Source: Rhodospirillaceae bacterium (GTDB lineage Bacteria > Pseudomonadota > Alphaproteobacteria > UBA7985). Taken from it: 22,118 nt of DNA. The DNA is taken from NCBI GenBank assembly GCA_002700865.1, contig PAFB01000099.1, positions 1 through 22,118 on the forward strand. Reading direction: 5' to 3'. A program made the translations under genes and the position numbers. Under the pieces are notes generated by a model. It was not told the origin of the DNA. It did no database searches and saw nothing but the letters and a program-made list of their open reading frames with translations. This document shows, in pieces, positions 6,103-13,525 of the stretch (positions are counted from its first letter, which is position 1; each line of letters starts with the position of its first letter).

Positions 6103-8724
6103 ATGCGGCGGTACATGAAATCAGGATTGGCGATTGCTGCGGCGGCGACTGGCGCGATGACGCTGGCTCTGTCCGGTCCTGCGCGTGCTGATCTTGCGCT
6201 TGCGGCTTCCTGCTCAGGGGTGCCGCTGAGTTCGGAGTATCACCGCGCAGCGGCGGCGGCGGCCCTGCCAACCTTTGTCGGGATCAATCAGATTTGTGCC
6301 GTGCAGGCTTTACTGGCGACCGTTGGCACTTTGCCCGGTTCGCGTGAGGTTGATGGCCGCTATGACCGCCAAACCCGCAATGCCCTCAAAGCGTTCCAAA
6401 GTGCGAACGGCTTGGCCAGCAATGGCCTGCTGACGCCATCAACCATGGACATTCTCGCCGGTGCTGCGCTGGATCAGATTTTTAGCGCCCCTGAAGTGGC
6501 GACAGCGGCTGAGCCTGAGCCAGCCATGGAAGAGGAAATTACAACCCCGGCTTCTGACTTGGCCGAGGCCACCACAAACGGGCAAACCGAGCCTTCCATT
6601 AGCGAAACGATTGATTCGCTGAAACTCGCAACCCCGGACGTGGCTGTGCTGGAACTGGCCAAGACTCAACCGATAATAGAGCTGCCGGGCGCTGCTGACC
6701 CAGACGAAGCGCTCGCTCCGGCAAAAGTCGTCGAAGCCGTTGAAACGGGCACTCAAACCGATGCCGCGCCTGTGACGGAGACGCCGCTGGAGCAAGAAGA
6801 AGCACTGGCCGAATCAGGTTCGGCGCCAACGCAGTCCCCCGCCACGCCGTCAACAGCAAACGGGAGTGTTCCGGCATCAGCCACGTTGCTGACCGATGAG
6901 GAAATCGCCGCGCTGGTCCAGGAAGCGATGCGGGAAGGCAAGCTTAATGATGAGCCGATTGTCATTCGGACCACGACAACCACCACGCAAGTTGGCAGTA
7001 CAGGGGGTGTTAGTGCCGCTGGTGTTGAAGTGGAGACGTCAGCGCGCGAAGTGATCCGAGACCCGTTGGCTGACAGTACGGTTTCCAGCTTTGTCGAGCC
7101 CAGCATCTGCCACGCTCCAAGTTCGGCACAGGATCGGGATCTGGCCCGAAATCTGTCGCGTCTGCCGGTTGGAACGTGTTTGCGTACGTTTGTCGGGGCA
7201 GGAAATTTGCCCTATCGCCTCTACAGCCTTGAAGTGCTGGCAGACGGGCCAACGCTGGTTTTGCTGCACGACGACGACGACACCAGCTTTGATGCTGCGG
7301 TTACGACGCTGAACACCTTTGGTGGGCGGCTTGTGGTTATGCAGTCCAACGAGCAAACCCAGACCACCATTCTGGGCGCTAACCCCGAAATCATGACTGT
7401 CTCGCCGTCCTCAAACGCTGGTTGCAAATGGGCGGAAGAGGAACGGCCACTGGCTTTTGCGGTGCATGATTACATCGTCGCTGGCTCCAAGCCGGTTATC
7501 GTCTTGCGCCGCAATACAACGCAGCGCGCGGTTCTGGACCTGTTCAGTGATGGCAAATTCCGCTTTGACCGGTCCGCGCTCGGCCCGGCACGCGAATTGT
7601 TCGTCCCGTCGAATGAACCCCTGGCCGACAATGCTTTTATCGAGTTGATGGTAACGTCGGCAACGCGCCGATCAATCCAGACCCGAGGGATCATCCGGAC
7701 CGGGGTGCAGTATGATTTGCCGGTTGCCTTGACCTTGGTTGATGCCTTGGGACGAAGTGACCAGTGCTCGGTCGAAGCGCTTTCCCTGCAGACTGACCTG
7801 CCGGTCCTTCGGGTTCTGCTGGGCGAGAGCCAGGACGTCGCCTCGCAAATGATCATCGCCGCAGCCTTCAACGCGGTTGGGTTCAACAATTTTGAAGGCG
7901 GTGAGCCGGTCAGCGCGGAAGATTCGGCCCTCTCTCTGAACGATGAAGGTATTCCGGCCTCGGTGCTGGCGCTGGCCGCGGGTGGTCTTGATGCGGATCT
8001 CCGCGAGGACTTGGTTGCGCCGGTCACAGCAGAAACGATCCAGCCGACACGGTCGCTGACGGCGGCCCTTGCCCCCGGCCTGCCACCACTGCCGCTGGGT
8101 CGACCGGATGGCACCACCGATCCCATATTCGCCGGCGCTACGGAACTGGCCTCAACCATGCCTATTGGCCGCCGGACCACGGGTAGCGGCGTGGATGCGC
8201 TTGCGCCGGTTGCGATTGGCGGGGCTGACGGGGCGCTGGTAAGCACGCAGCAGTTTGAAAGCGTGATAATCGAAGAAGCTGTAGGGCCAGTAACCGCGCT
8301 GCCGCCAAGTCCGATTTTGCGGCCCATCAGCGACGTGCTCTATCGCTTCGTTCCAGACAACATGGACCCCATCCTCGCCATGGATGGAAATAACTATTAC
8401 GCCACCGCTGGGCGCGACTACGCGCCAACCTACGATGCCAATGGTCAGCTTTATGATCCCAATGCCCAGCCAAGGGTGATTTCTTCGCGCACCATTCACA
8501 CGACAGTGCCGACCAATCCCTACGCAGTGCCGAACACGGGGACGACCACCTACACGGATGTGCCCACAATCTATATTCAGCAGCAGCCCGTCGTCGGACA
8601 GCAGGGTGCAGGCGGTGTTTCCGGCCCGCTCTATGGCACCAACGGGCAAAACCTATACGCGCCCCAGCCTCAGGCTCCGGCGTCGCTGAATGAAGCCATC
8701 ATCATCAACAACAGCATCTACTAG
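6103..8724 (+). CDS. Exported peptidoglycan-binding multidomain protein (873 aa)
   Basis: A Sec signal peptide (MRRYMKSG, Ala-rich core) is predicted to be cleaved after ARA at A29. Residues about 62-121 form a PG_binding_1-type three-helix domain (VDGRYDRQTRNALKAFQ, then NGLLTPSTMDIL), which should hold the protein on the cell wall. Residues about 125-330 are an Ala/Glu/Pro/Thr-rich linker. A globular region at about 340-600 follows. It contains LLHDDDDTSFDAA (H389-D393) and, later, DGKFRFDRSALG (D489); by recall this resembles the layout of metal-hydrolase-like proteins with an H-D/N-E start and a FDPNR motif, but the match is weak. The tail from about residue 780 is Gln/Pro/Tyr/Asn-rich and probably disordered. 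Six cysteines in the mature part allow disulfides. A GGGAGAG stretch at 6093-6099 supports the ATG at 6103, though its 3-nt spacing is tight. Role: periplasmic or wall-bound, probably envelope maintenance; substrate unknown. Confidence 0.85.
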   Translation: MRRYMKSGLAIAAAATGAMTLALSGPARADLALAASCSGVPLSSEYHRAAAAAALPTFVGINQICAVQALLATVGTLPGSREVDGRYDRQTRNALKAFQSANGLASNGLLTPSTMDILAGAALDQIFSAPEVATAAEPEPAMEEEITTPASDLAEATTNGQTEPSISETIDSLKLATPDVAVLELAKTQPIIELPGAADPDEALAPAKVVEAVETGTQTDAAPVTETPLEQEEALAESGSAPTQSPATPSTANGSVPASATLLTDEEIAALVQEAMREGKLNDEPIVIRTTTTTTQVGSTGGVSAAGVEVETSAREVIRDPLADSTVSSFVEPSICHAPSSAQDRDLARNLSRLPVGTCLRTFVGAGNLPYRLYSLEVLADGPTLVLLHDDDDTSFDAAVTTLNTFGGRLVVMQSNEQTQTTILGANPEIMTVSPSSNAGCKWAEEERPLAFAVHDYIVAGSKPVIVLRRNTTQRAVLDLFSDGKFRFDRSALGPARELFVPSNEPLADNAFIELMVTSATRRSIQTRGIIRTGVQYDLPVALTLVDALGRSDQCSVEALSLQTDLPVLRVLLGESQDVASQMIIAAAFNAVGFNNFEGGEPVSAEDSALSLNDEGIPASVLALAAGGLDADLREDLVAPVTAETIQPTRSLTAALAPGLPPLPLGRPDGTTDPIFAGATELASTMPIGRRTTGSGVDALAPVAIGGADGALVSTQQFESVIIEEAVGPVTALPPSPILRPISDVLYRFVPDNMDPILAMDGNNYYATAGRDYAPTYDANGQLYDPNAQPRVISSRTIHTTVPTNPYAVPNTGTTTYTDVPTIYIQQQPVVGQQGAGGVSGPLYGTNGQNLYAPQPQAPASLNEAIIINNSIY

Positions 8725-8776
8725 CCCAACAAGGCATAGGCGCGCAGATCCAGCGCCGCGCTGAGCGGGATAGAAC

Positions 8777-8797
8777 GGGTGGTTGAAACAGCCACCC
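8777..8797 (+). terminator. Weak hairpin downstream of the PG-binding protein gene
   Basis: GGGTGG (8777-8782) pairs with CCACCC (8792-8797) across a 9-nt loop, 53 nt after the stop. There is no T-run directly after the stem; the nearest short T stretch is about 6 nt further on. It may mark the transcript end or be incidental. The rest of the 8725-8943 gap shows nothing definite. Confidence 0.3.
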
Positions 8798-8943
8798 ACA
8801 GGCGTTTTGCGGTGCGGAGCATCAAAAAAACGAGCAAACACCTGCCATAGGGCCTATTCACGACCGCCCCTTGGGTGCGAGAGTAGGTGCGCCTGTGCGA
8901 TATCCGTGCAAGCGATGAAGATGGTGGAACAGGTGTTGGGACG

Positions 8944-9723
8944 ATGGGGTTTGGGGATCTAAGCGGCAGAACAGTTGTCATTACCGGTGCCAGCAAAGGC
9001 ATCGGTGCCCGGGCTTGCCGCGCTTTGGCGAGGGCAGGGGCTTCGGTGGTTGGGCTGGCCCGCAGCGAAGATGATCTCGCCGCTCTGAAGTCTGAGTTGA
9101 ACGGAGACGGTTTGGCCTTCGACTACAAAGTGGTCGATCTGGTGGCAGCAGACGCCGCCGATCGCCTCGATGCCCTGATGTCCGCCCATGTCCCTGACGT
9201 GTTCATCAACAACGCCGGCGCGACCCGTCCTGCTGCTTTTCAAGACGTCACAGTCGAAGACTTCGACGATATTATGAGGCTCAATCTCAAGGCCGGTTTC
9301 TTCGCGACGCAGGCGGCGGTCAAGGCCATGAAAGCCTTTCCTCGGCCCGAGGTTTCGCGCAGCATTATCCATATGAGTTCCATGCTTGGCCGCGTGGCCT
9401 TGCCTGGCCGCGTGGTCTATGCAGCGACCAAGCACGCTCTGGAAGGTTTGACCAAAGCGATGGCGCTCGACCTCGCTGAAGATGGCATTCGCGTCAACTC
9501 GATTTGTCCCACTTACATTGAGACGCCACTCACGCAGCCTTTGCTGGAAAACCCCGTATTTCGGGGCTTCGTTGCCGAGAAAATGCCACTTTCGACACCG
9601 CAACAGCCCATCGGTCAGGTTGGCGACTTAGACGGCGCTCTGCTGTTTCTCACCGATTCGGCATTATCAGACCTCGTAACCGGCACAAACCTCGTCGTTG
9701 ATGGTGGCTGGACCGCTCAATAA
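8944..9723 (+). CDS. Short-chain dehydrogenase/reductase (classical SDR)
   Basis: This NAD(P)-dependent oxidoreductase has 259 aa from the ATG at 8944. The frame extends up to a GTG at 8887, but the extra 19 residues are unlike SDRs, and the Rossmann strand begins properly just after 8944 (LSGRTVVITGASKGIG, glycine motif G15-G21). Further family marks are NNAG (N89-G92), the catalytic S146, Y159 and K163 in SSM and YAATK, the post-catalytic ICPTYIETPLT loop, and the closing VVDGGW typical of classical cytoplasmic SDRs. The substrate cannot be read from sequence; the pattern fits the large FabG / sugar or alcohol dehydrogenase group. No acyl-carrier or sugar genes adjoin it to help. The TAA stop is followed at once by an in-frame TAG. 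Confidence 0.9.
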   Translation: MGFGDLSGRTVVITGASKGIGARACRALARAGASVVGLARSEDDLAALKSELNGDGLAFDYKVVDLVAADAADRLDALMSAHVPDVFINNAGATRPAAFQDVTVEDFDDIMRLNLKAGFFATQAAVKAMKAFPRPEVSRSIIHMSSMLGRVALPGRVVYAATKHALEGLTKAMALDLAEDGIRVNSICPTYIETPLTQPLLENPVFRGFVAEKMPLSTPQQPIGQVGDLDGALLFLTDSALSDLVTGTNLVVDGGWTAQ

Positions 9724-9968
9724 TAGTAAATCCCTAAGCTTAGTGGCATTTAGTCCACACCTGAGTTCGATTCGCATCGACTTTTCCCCAAGTCTTGTTT
9801 TAGCCATGGTTTAATCGCTTGAGTGCGCTCGCTCGCTAATGCTACCGACCTAATTTGGGTAGGCATTACGCGATACGGAGTGGGTATCACTTTAGTATGC
9901 CTCGAAACGAATAAATTTTTGCCAAGGCTCGAAGTGGAAGATCACTAGAGAACTTGGTCAGTTTGAAT

Positions 9969-10001
9969 GTCGTTGGCGTGCGCCTCGACGCGCAAAACGA
10001 C
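9969..10001 (+). promoter_or_regulatory. Imperfect 5'-UTR hairpin
   Basis: GTCGTT (9969-9974) pairs with AACGAC (9996-10001). GC-rich complementary inner segments with mismatches give an imperfect stem just upstream of a second, perfect hairpin. Confidence 0.4.
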
Positions 10002-10009
10002 TTCCGACC

Positions 10010-10029
10010 GGCCCTTTGCCGGAAGGGCC
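10010..10029 (+). promoter_or_regulatory. Perfect 5'-UTR hairpin next to the RBS
   Basis: GGCCCTT (10010-10016), a 6-nt loop and AAGGGCC (10023-10029) give a 7-bp perfect stem ending 7 nt before the ACGGAG Shine-Dalgarno. It has no following T-run, so it is unlikely to terminate. It could protect the mRNA 5' end or tune ribosome access. Confidence 0.5.
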
Positions 10030-10036
10030 ATTAGAA

Positions 10037-10042
10037 ACGGAG
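10037..10042 (+). promoter_or_regulatory. Ribosome binding site deciding the start at 10052
   Basis: ACGGAG directly abuts the first ATG (10043), too close to serve it, but is 9 nt before the ATG at 10052. The longer frame from the TTG at 10016 would begin inside the hairpin. The start at 10052 is therefore preferred. Confidence 0.55.
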
Positions 10043-10051
10043 ATGACGAAT

Positions 10052-13000
10052 ATGATGTTCGACAGTCAGCATGATGTAGGTTCCGCTAGCTGCGCAGCCT
10101 CTTTTGAACCCATGGCGCGTTCTTCTGCTGCTGCGAAGAAGAGCCTGCGCGGACGCGCCGGCGCTCTTCTGACCACAACCGCACTGGTTGCTGCGGGTGC
10201 AGCAATGGTAGCTGGTGAAGCAGGTGCTCAGGTTGGCGTTCCAACTGGATTTGCTCCTGCGCCAGCGGATGTTGTTTCATACGTCCAGCTGTCCAACGGC
10301 TCAGTACTGGTCCAGCTCGCGAACCAGCAGTCTCTGTTGGTCACCTCCAACAACTTCTTCATTGATGGTGCCGGTGTGCTCTACCTGAGCCCGACTGTGG
10401 CGACCGGCATTACCGGTGGCAACGTTGGCTCTGGCGTGATGATGGGAGCGGCGCCAGCGCCGGCGCCGATGCCTTTACCAGCGCCTTCCGCACCGCTGGG
10501 CACGACGAATGTTGGGTCAACGTCTCCGAGCGTGATCTTTGACGACACCGCATCCGCATCGTCTTCGGGCGGCATCATGGGCACGATCACCGGCGGTCCG
10601 GGACTGTTCGGGCTTGGCACCATTGGGACGGTTGCCGCCGTTGGTCTGGGCGCAGGTGCGGTCCTGCTGGCCGCCAATGCGATCCGCTCGCGCCTGAGCG
10701 ACGATGGCGATGGCAGCGACGGTGAGAACTCCGCAGCGCAGCTGGATGTCATCAACAACGAAATCACCCGCGGTGAGACCTCCTCGGTCACCTATGCCAT
10801 TACTGATCAGGACGGCATCGACGAAAGCGAGCTGCAAGCCGCTGTTGAAGCCGCCGTTGGCGGGGCTGCGACGATCGCCTCGGTCTTTAGCGACGGCGCG
10901 ACTGTTTCCACTGAGCGCTCCGGCTCTGGCCTGATTGAAGGTACGGAAGACACCTACCGCTCGATCAACGTCACCATCGAAGGCCTGGCAGCTGAGGGCT
11001 TGAACACGGGCGAGTTCGCCGGTCCTGCCATGACCTTCACCGATGCAGCTGGCAACGTTGAGACCGTCAACCTGTCGCTGGATATTTCCGATGGCAGCGG
11101 TGGCAGCAGCGGATCACTGGAATTGAATGAGACCGACGGCGCGACCTTTACCATTGCGCAGGGCGACTCAAAGCTGTTCCGGGCAACCGATCCCGATGGC
11201 GATACGATTTCCTACGAAATCTCCAACAACCCCACGGGTATTGGCATCGATAGCAACACCGGCCTGGTGGTTGTCGCGGGCAGCGTGGCTGTCGGCAGCT
11301 ACTCGATCACAGTTAAGGCGTCTTCCACCAACGCTGATGGCTCGGTGGAGACCGATACCGAGACCTACAACATCAACGTGACCGCAGGCACAGGGTCAAG
11401 CGGCGGGGGCGGCAACAGCGTCAACGCAGACTTTGATTCCGAAGGCGCTGGGTTCTCGACGCTGACTGGCGTTCGGATCACCGACACCGACCTTGCAACC
11501 AATGACGACGACGAGTTTGAGGTGCCAGAGGCTGCGCATCTGGCGAACTCTTTTGTCATGGATGGCCTGGGCGGCTCCGATACAGTTTACTTCTCCGAAG
11601 AAAACACGGTCTACCACCTCGACCCAACTTGGGTGAACGGCTTTGAAGACGTTTCCGGCTTTGAAACGCTGGTACTGATGGAAGACGTGGATCTGGAGCT
11701 GAACGGCGGCGTGCTCGACAGCACGGCAACGGGTGACATCGAACATCTGCGCGGTGAGGGTAACAACCAAGTCACGCTGGTCAATGCAAATGCAGACTTG
11801 GGTCTAGACGTGACCGTTACCAACATCGCCATGATCGACATGAACAACCGCGATCTGACCATCGATTTCGCTGATCTGGTGGGCATCGACAAAGTGATGG
11901 GCGATACCCAGTCCGCGCTGGTCTTCACCGGTCAGTTCACCTACGACTTCGCGGCTGGCGATCTGGCGACCGAAGCGGTTAGCCGCCTTGGTCTTGATGG
12001 TGGTAACTACAACTACAGCCTGACCCTCGACGGTGTGAACGATGAGGATGTGCGGGAGATTGTGGCCTACGGTCCGCTGGAGATCGAAGGCGATGTCATG
12101 ATCGACACGCGTGAAAATCCAAAGATTACGCTGATTGATCTGGCAGGTGATAGCTTCACCACACCGGGTCTGGACGGTGACTCCAACATCTTCGCGACCT
12201 ACGACGACATGCTGCGCATTCGTGGTGGCGATAACGATGATGACGTGGACCTGATCCTCGACAGTGACATCGAAGACGGTGAGTTCAAGTTTGATGGTGG
12301 CGGGGATGAAGAAGACTCCCTGAACATCAACCTCAACGGCGACGAAATCGATACGATCGGCTTCGGCCGTGACATCGATCACGTGGAATACATCGATATC
12401 GACGCGCCCGGTGGCGACGGTGAAGCGCACCTGCAGTTCAACGGGTCGGGTGCTGACAAGAGCACGCTGCGGTCTGTTGATCTCTCCGACCTGTCCGAAG
12501 ACGGCTCGGTTGTGCTGCGCGGTGACCTTTCGGTCTCCAACCCCGGTGTTTCCATCGCAATTGACCAGACCTCAGCATTCTCCCCGTTCACGGCTGCTGC
12601 TTCAGCCGGCGTTTCAGGCGTTCGCTTGCTTGACGGTTTTGTAAGTGATGACGACCTCGATATCCAGATGACGCCCGGCGACGACGTGGTTGATCTGGTC
12701 ATCGGTGAATCCGAGTACACGGTTTCCGTAACCGCAGGTACGCTGGCGACCGGCACCCTGTCCATGCTGCAGGTCATTTCCTCCAACGCACCAATCACCG
12801 GCGCAACGGCGGTGAGCGTGCAGGCGAGCACCAACCTGGCCCAGGCTGCGGAAGAGGTGGACGTTTACCTCGGTGGTGGTGATGACAGTGTGCAGCTGGT
12901 CATCGGTTCGGCTCAGGTTGATGACGTGACCTTGCACGTTGCCCGCGCAAACCATGACGACCACGACACGGTCAGCATCGATGAACTCGAAGACCTCGGC

Positions 13001-13432
13001 GCACTGGCCAGTGCCAGCGTTGCGGTATCCCCGGTCACCGTTGCCAACGTGGCTTCCTTTGGTCAGGCAACGGGCATCAACATCGACTTCGAAGACGATG
13101 TTTCGACCATCCTGACCGATGCCTCGGCGGTTGATGCGAACGGTGTGAACATCGCGAGTTCGACCCAAGGCGCTCTGATCGTCTTCGGTATGAATGCTGG
13201 CGCGGTCCAGCGTGGCTTTATCTACGATTACGACGGCGACGGTGAGCTGTCCGACGGCGATACGCTGGTCGATCTGACGGACTCTCTGATGCCGGTCGGA
13301 GCGATCAACTTCGCGGGCTCGGCCATGACTGCCGGCCAGGTTATCAGCGCGAACTCCAGCGCGATCGGTCTGGTGACTGACGGCTTGGATTACATCCAGT
13401 TCAACCTCTCCGAGGGTGATCTGGTTGCCTGA
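10052..13432 (+). CDS. S-layer-like acidic surface protein with Sec signal (1126 aa)
   Basis: The N-terminus is an extended Sec signal: a polar n-region of about 35 residues, K29-R35 basic patch, Ala-rich core, and cleavage predicted after GEAGA at A59. A small beta-rich module follows (SYVQLSNGSVLVQL), then an Ala/Pro linker and a Gly/Ala-rich hydrophobic stretch at about 184-210 (LFGLGTIGTVAAVGLGAG) that could cross a membrane. Residues about 354-448 resemble a cadherin/He_PIG Ig-like domain (RATDPDGDTISYEI). The remaining about 680 residues are beta-strand-rich, very Asp/Gly-rich, and contain isolated RTX-like turns (GLGGSDTVY, GGDNDDDVDLIL, GGGDDSVQL) and an EF-hand-like loop at D1059-D1070. 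The only cysteine is C14, in the signal. This composition fits a calcium-stabilised S-layer or extracellular matrix protein. I cannot name the family. A partner gene follows 93 bp downstream. Confidence 0.82.
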   Translation: MMFDSQHDVGSASCAASFEPMARSSAAAKKSLRGRAGALLTTTALVAAGAAMVAGEAGAQVGVPTGFAPAPADVVSYVQLSNGSVLVQLANQQSLLVTSNNFFIDGAGVLYLSPTVATGITGGNVGSGVMMGAAPAPAPMPLPAPSAPLGTTNVGSTSPSVIFDDTASASSSGGIMGTITGGPGLFGLGTIGTVAAVGLGAGAVLLAANAIRSRLSDDGDGSDGENSAAQLDVINNEITRGETSSVTYAITDQDGIDESELQAAVEAAVGGAATIASVFSDGATVSTERSGSGLIEGTEDTYRSINVTIEGLAAEGLNTGEFAGPAMTFTDAAGNVETVNLSLDISDGSGGSSGSLELNETDGATFTIAQGDSKLFRATDPDGDTISYEISNNPTGIGIDSNTGLVVVAGSVAVGSYSITVKASSTNADGSVETDTETYNINVTAGTGSSGGGGNSVNADFDSEGAGFSTLTGVRITDTDLATNDDDEFEVPEAAHLANSFVMDGLGGSDTVYFSEENTVYHLDPTWVNGFEDVSGFETLVLMEDVDLELNGGVLDSTATGDIEHLRGEGNNQVTLVNANADLGLDVTVTNIAMIDMNNRDLTIDFADLVGIDKVMGDTQSALVFTGQFTYDFAAGDLATEAVSRLGLDGGNYNYSLTLDGVNDEDVREIVAYGPLEIEGDVMIDTRENPKITLIDLAGDSFTTPGLDGDSNIFATYDDMLRIRGGDNDDDVDLILDSDIEDGEFKFDGGGDEEDSLNINLNGDEIDTIGFGRDIDHVEYIDIDAPGGDGEAHLQFNGSGADKSTLRSVDLSDLSEDGSVVLRGDLSVSNPGVSIAIDQTSAFSPFTAAASAGVSGVRLLDGFVSDDDLDIQMTPGDDVVDLVIGESEYTVSVTAGTLATGTLSMLQVISSNAPITGATAVSVQASTNLAQAAEEVDVYLGGGDDSVQLVIGSAQVDDVTLHVARANHDDHDTVSIDELEDLGALASASVAVSPVTVANVASFGQATGINIDFEDDVSTILTDASAVDANGVNIASSTQGALIVFGMNAGAVQRGFIYDYDGDGELSDGDTLVDLTDSLMPVGAINFAGSAMTAGQVISANSSAIGLVTDGLDYIQFNLSEGDLVA

Positions 13433-13471
13433 TCTGGGGTTCGTTGATCGGTAATCAAAGAAAGAAAACAG

Positions 13472-13501
13472 GGTGAAAGGCTGATGGAGCCGCCTTTCAC
13501 C
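13472..13501 (+). promoter_or_regulatory. Intercistronic hairpin without T-run
   Basis: GGTGAAAGGC (13472-13481) and GCCTTTCACC (13492-13501) form a perfect 10-bp stem with a 10-nt loop, between the two surface-protein genes. The stem is followed by TTCACTCC and then the next gene's Shine-Dalgarno, not by T residues. This suggests a 3'-end stabiliser or partial terminator separating the expression levels of the two genes. Confidence 0.6.
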
Positions 13502-13510
13502 TTCACTCCT

Positions 13511-13517
13511 AAGGAGG
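13511..13517 (+). promoter_or_regulatory. Strong Shine-Dalgarno of the cadherin-repeat gene
   Basis: AAGGAGG stands 8 nt before the ATG at 13526, near consensus. It is preceded by CTCC (13506-13509), which could pair with GGAG over a 3-nt TAA loop; that 4-bp pairing is weak. Confidence 0.7.
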
Positions 13518-13525
13518 AACAATAA

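Larger units (their letters stand above)
9724..10051 (+). promoter_or_regulatory. Long structured leader / promoter region of the surface-protein gene
   Basis: This is the longest non-coding stretch in the window (328 bp). I see no ORF with an RBS. It carries several dyads: the palindrome CTAAGCTTAG (9734-9743), CTACC/GGTAG (9842-9862), and a nested pair with AGGCAT (9861-9866) opposite ATGCCT (9897-9902) enclosing GATAC/GTATC (9872-9888). Two hairpins near the start codon are listed separately. No hexamer pair stands out as the promoter. A long, folded 5' UTR is common for highly expressed surface-layer messages; whether these dyads are RNA structure or operators is inference. Confidence 0.5.

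Noticed and set aside
7470..8327. 285-codon minus-strand ORF antisense to the PG-binding protein gene
   Set aside because: It is a low-complexity Ser/Arg/Thr-rich translation with no motif; an antisense artefact of GC-rich codons.
8721..9002. 93-codon minus-strand ORF spanning the 8725-8943 gap
   Set aside because: It overlaps the start of the SDR gene and has Pro/Ser/Arg-rich composition without an RBS.
8959..9603. 214-codon minus-strand ORF antisense to the SDR gene
   Set aside because: The SDR on the plus strand has all family motifs; the antisense frame has none.
11561..12895. Possible RTX (hemolysin-type) nonapeptide array
   Set aside because: Only isolated RTX-like turns are present, with no consecutive GGxGxD nonapeptides, so it is not annotated as an array.
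12614..13522. 302-codon minus-strand ORF antisense to the S-layer-like gene
   Set aside because: It lies antisense to a well-supported gene; the composition (Val/Asp/His/Arg-rich, no domain) is what the opposite strand of an acidic repetitive gene gives, and there is no RBS.
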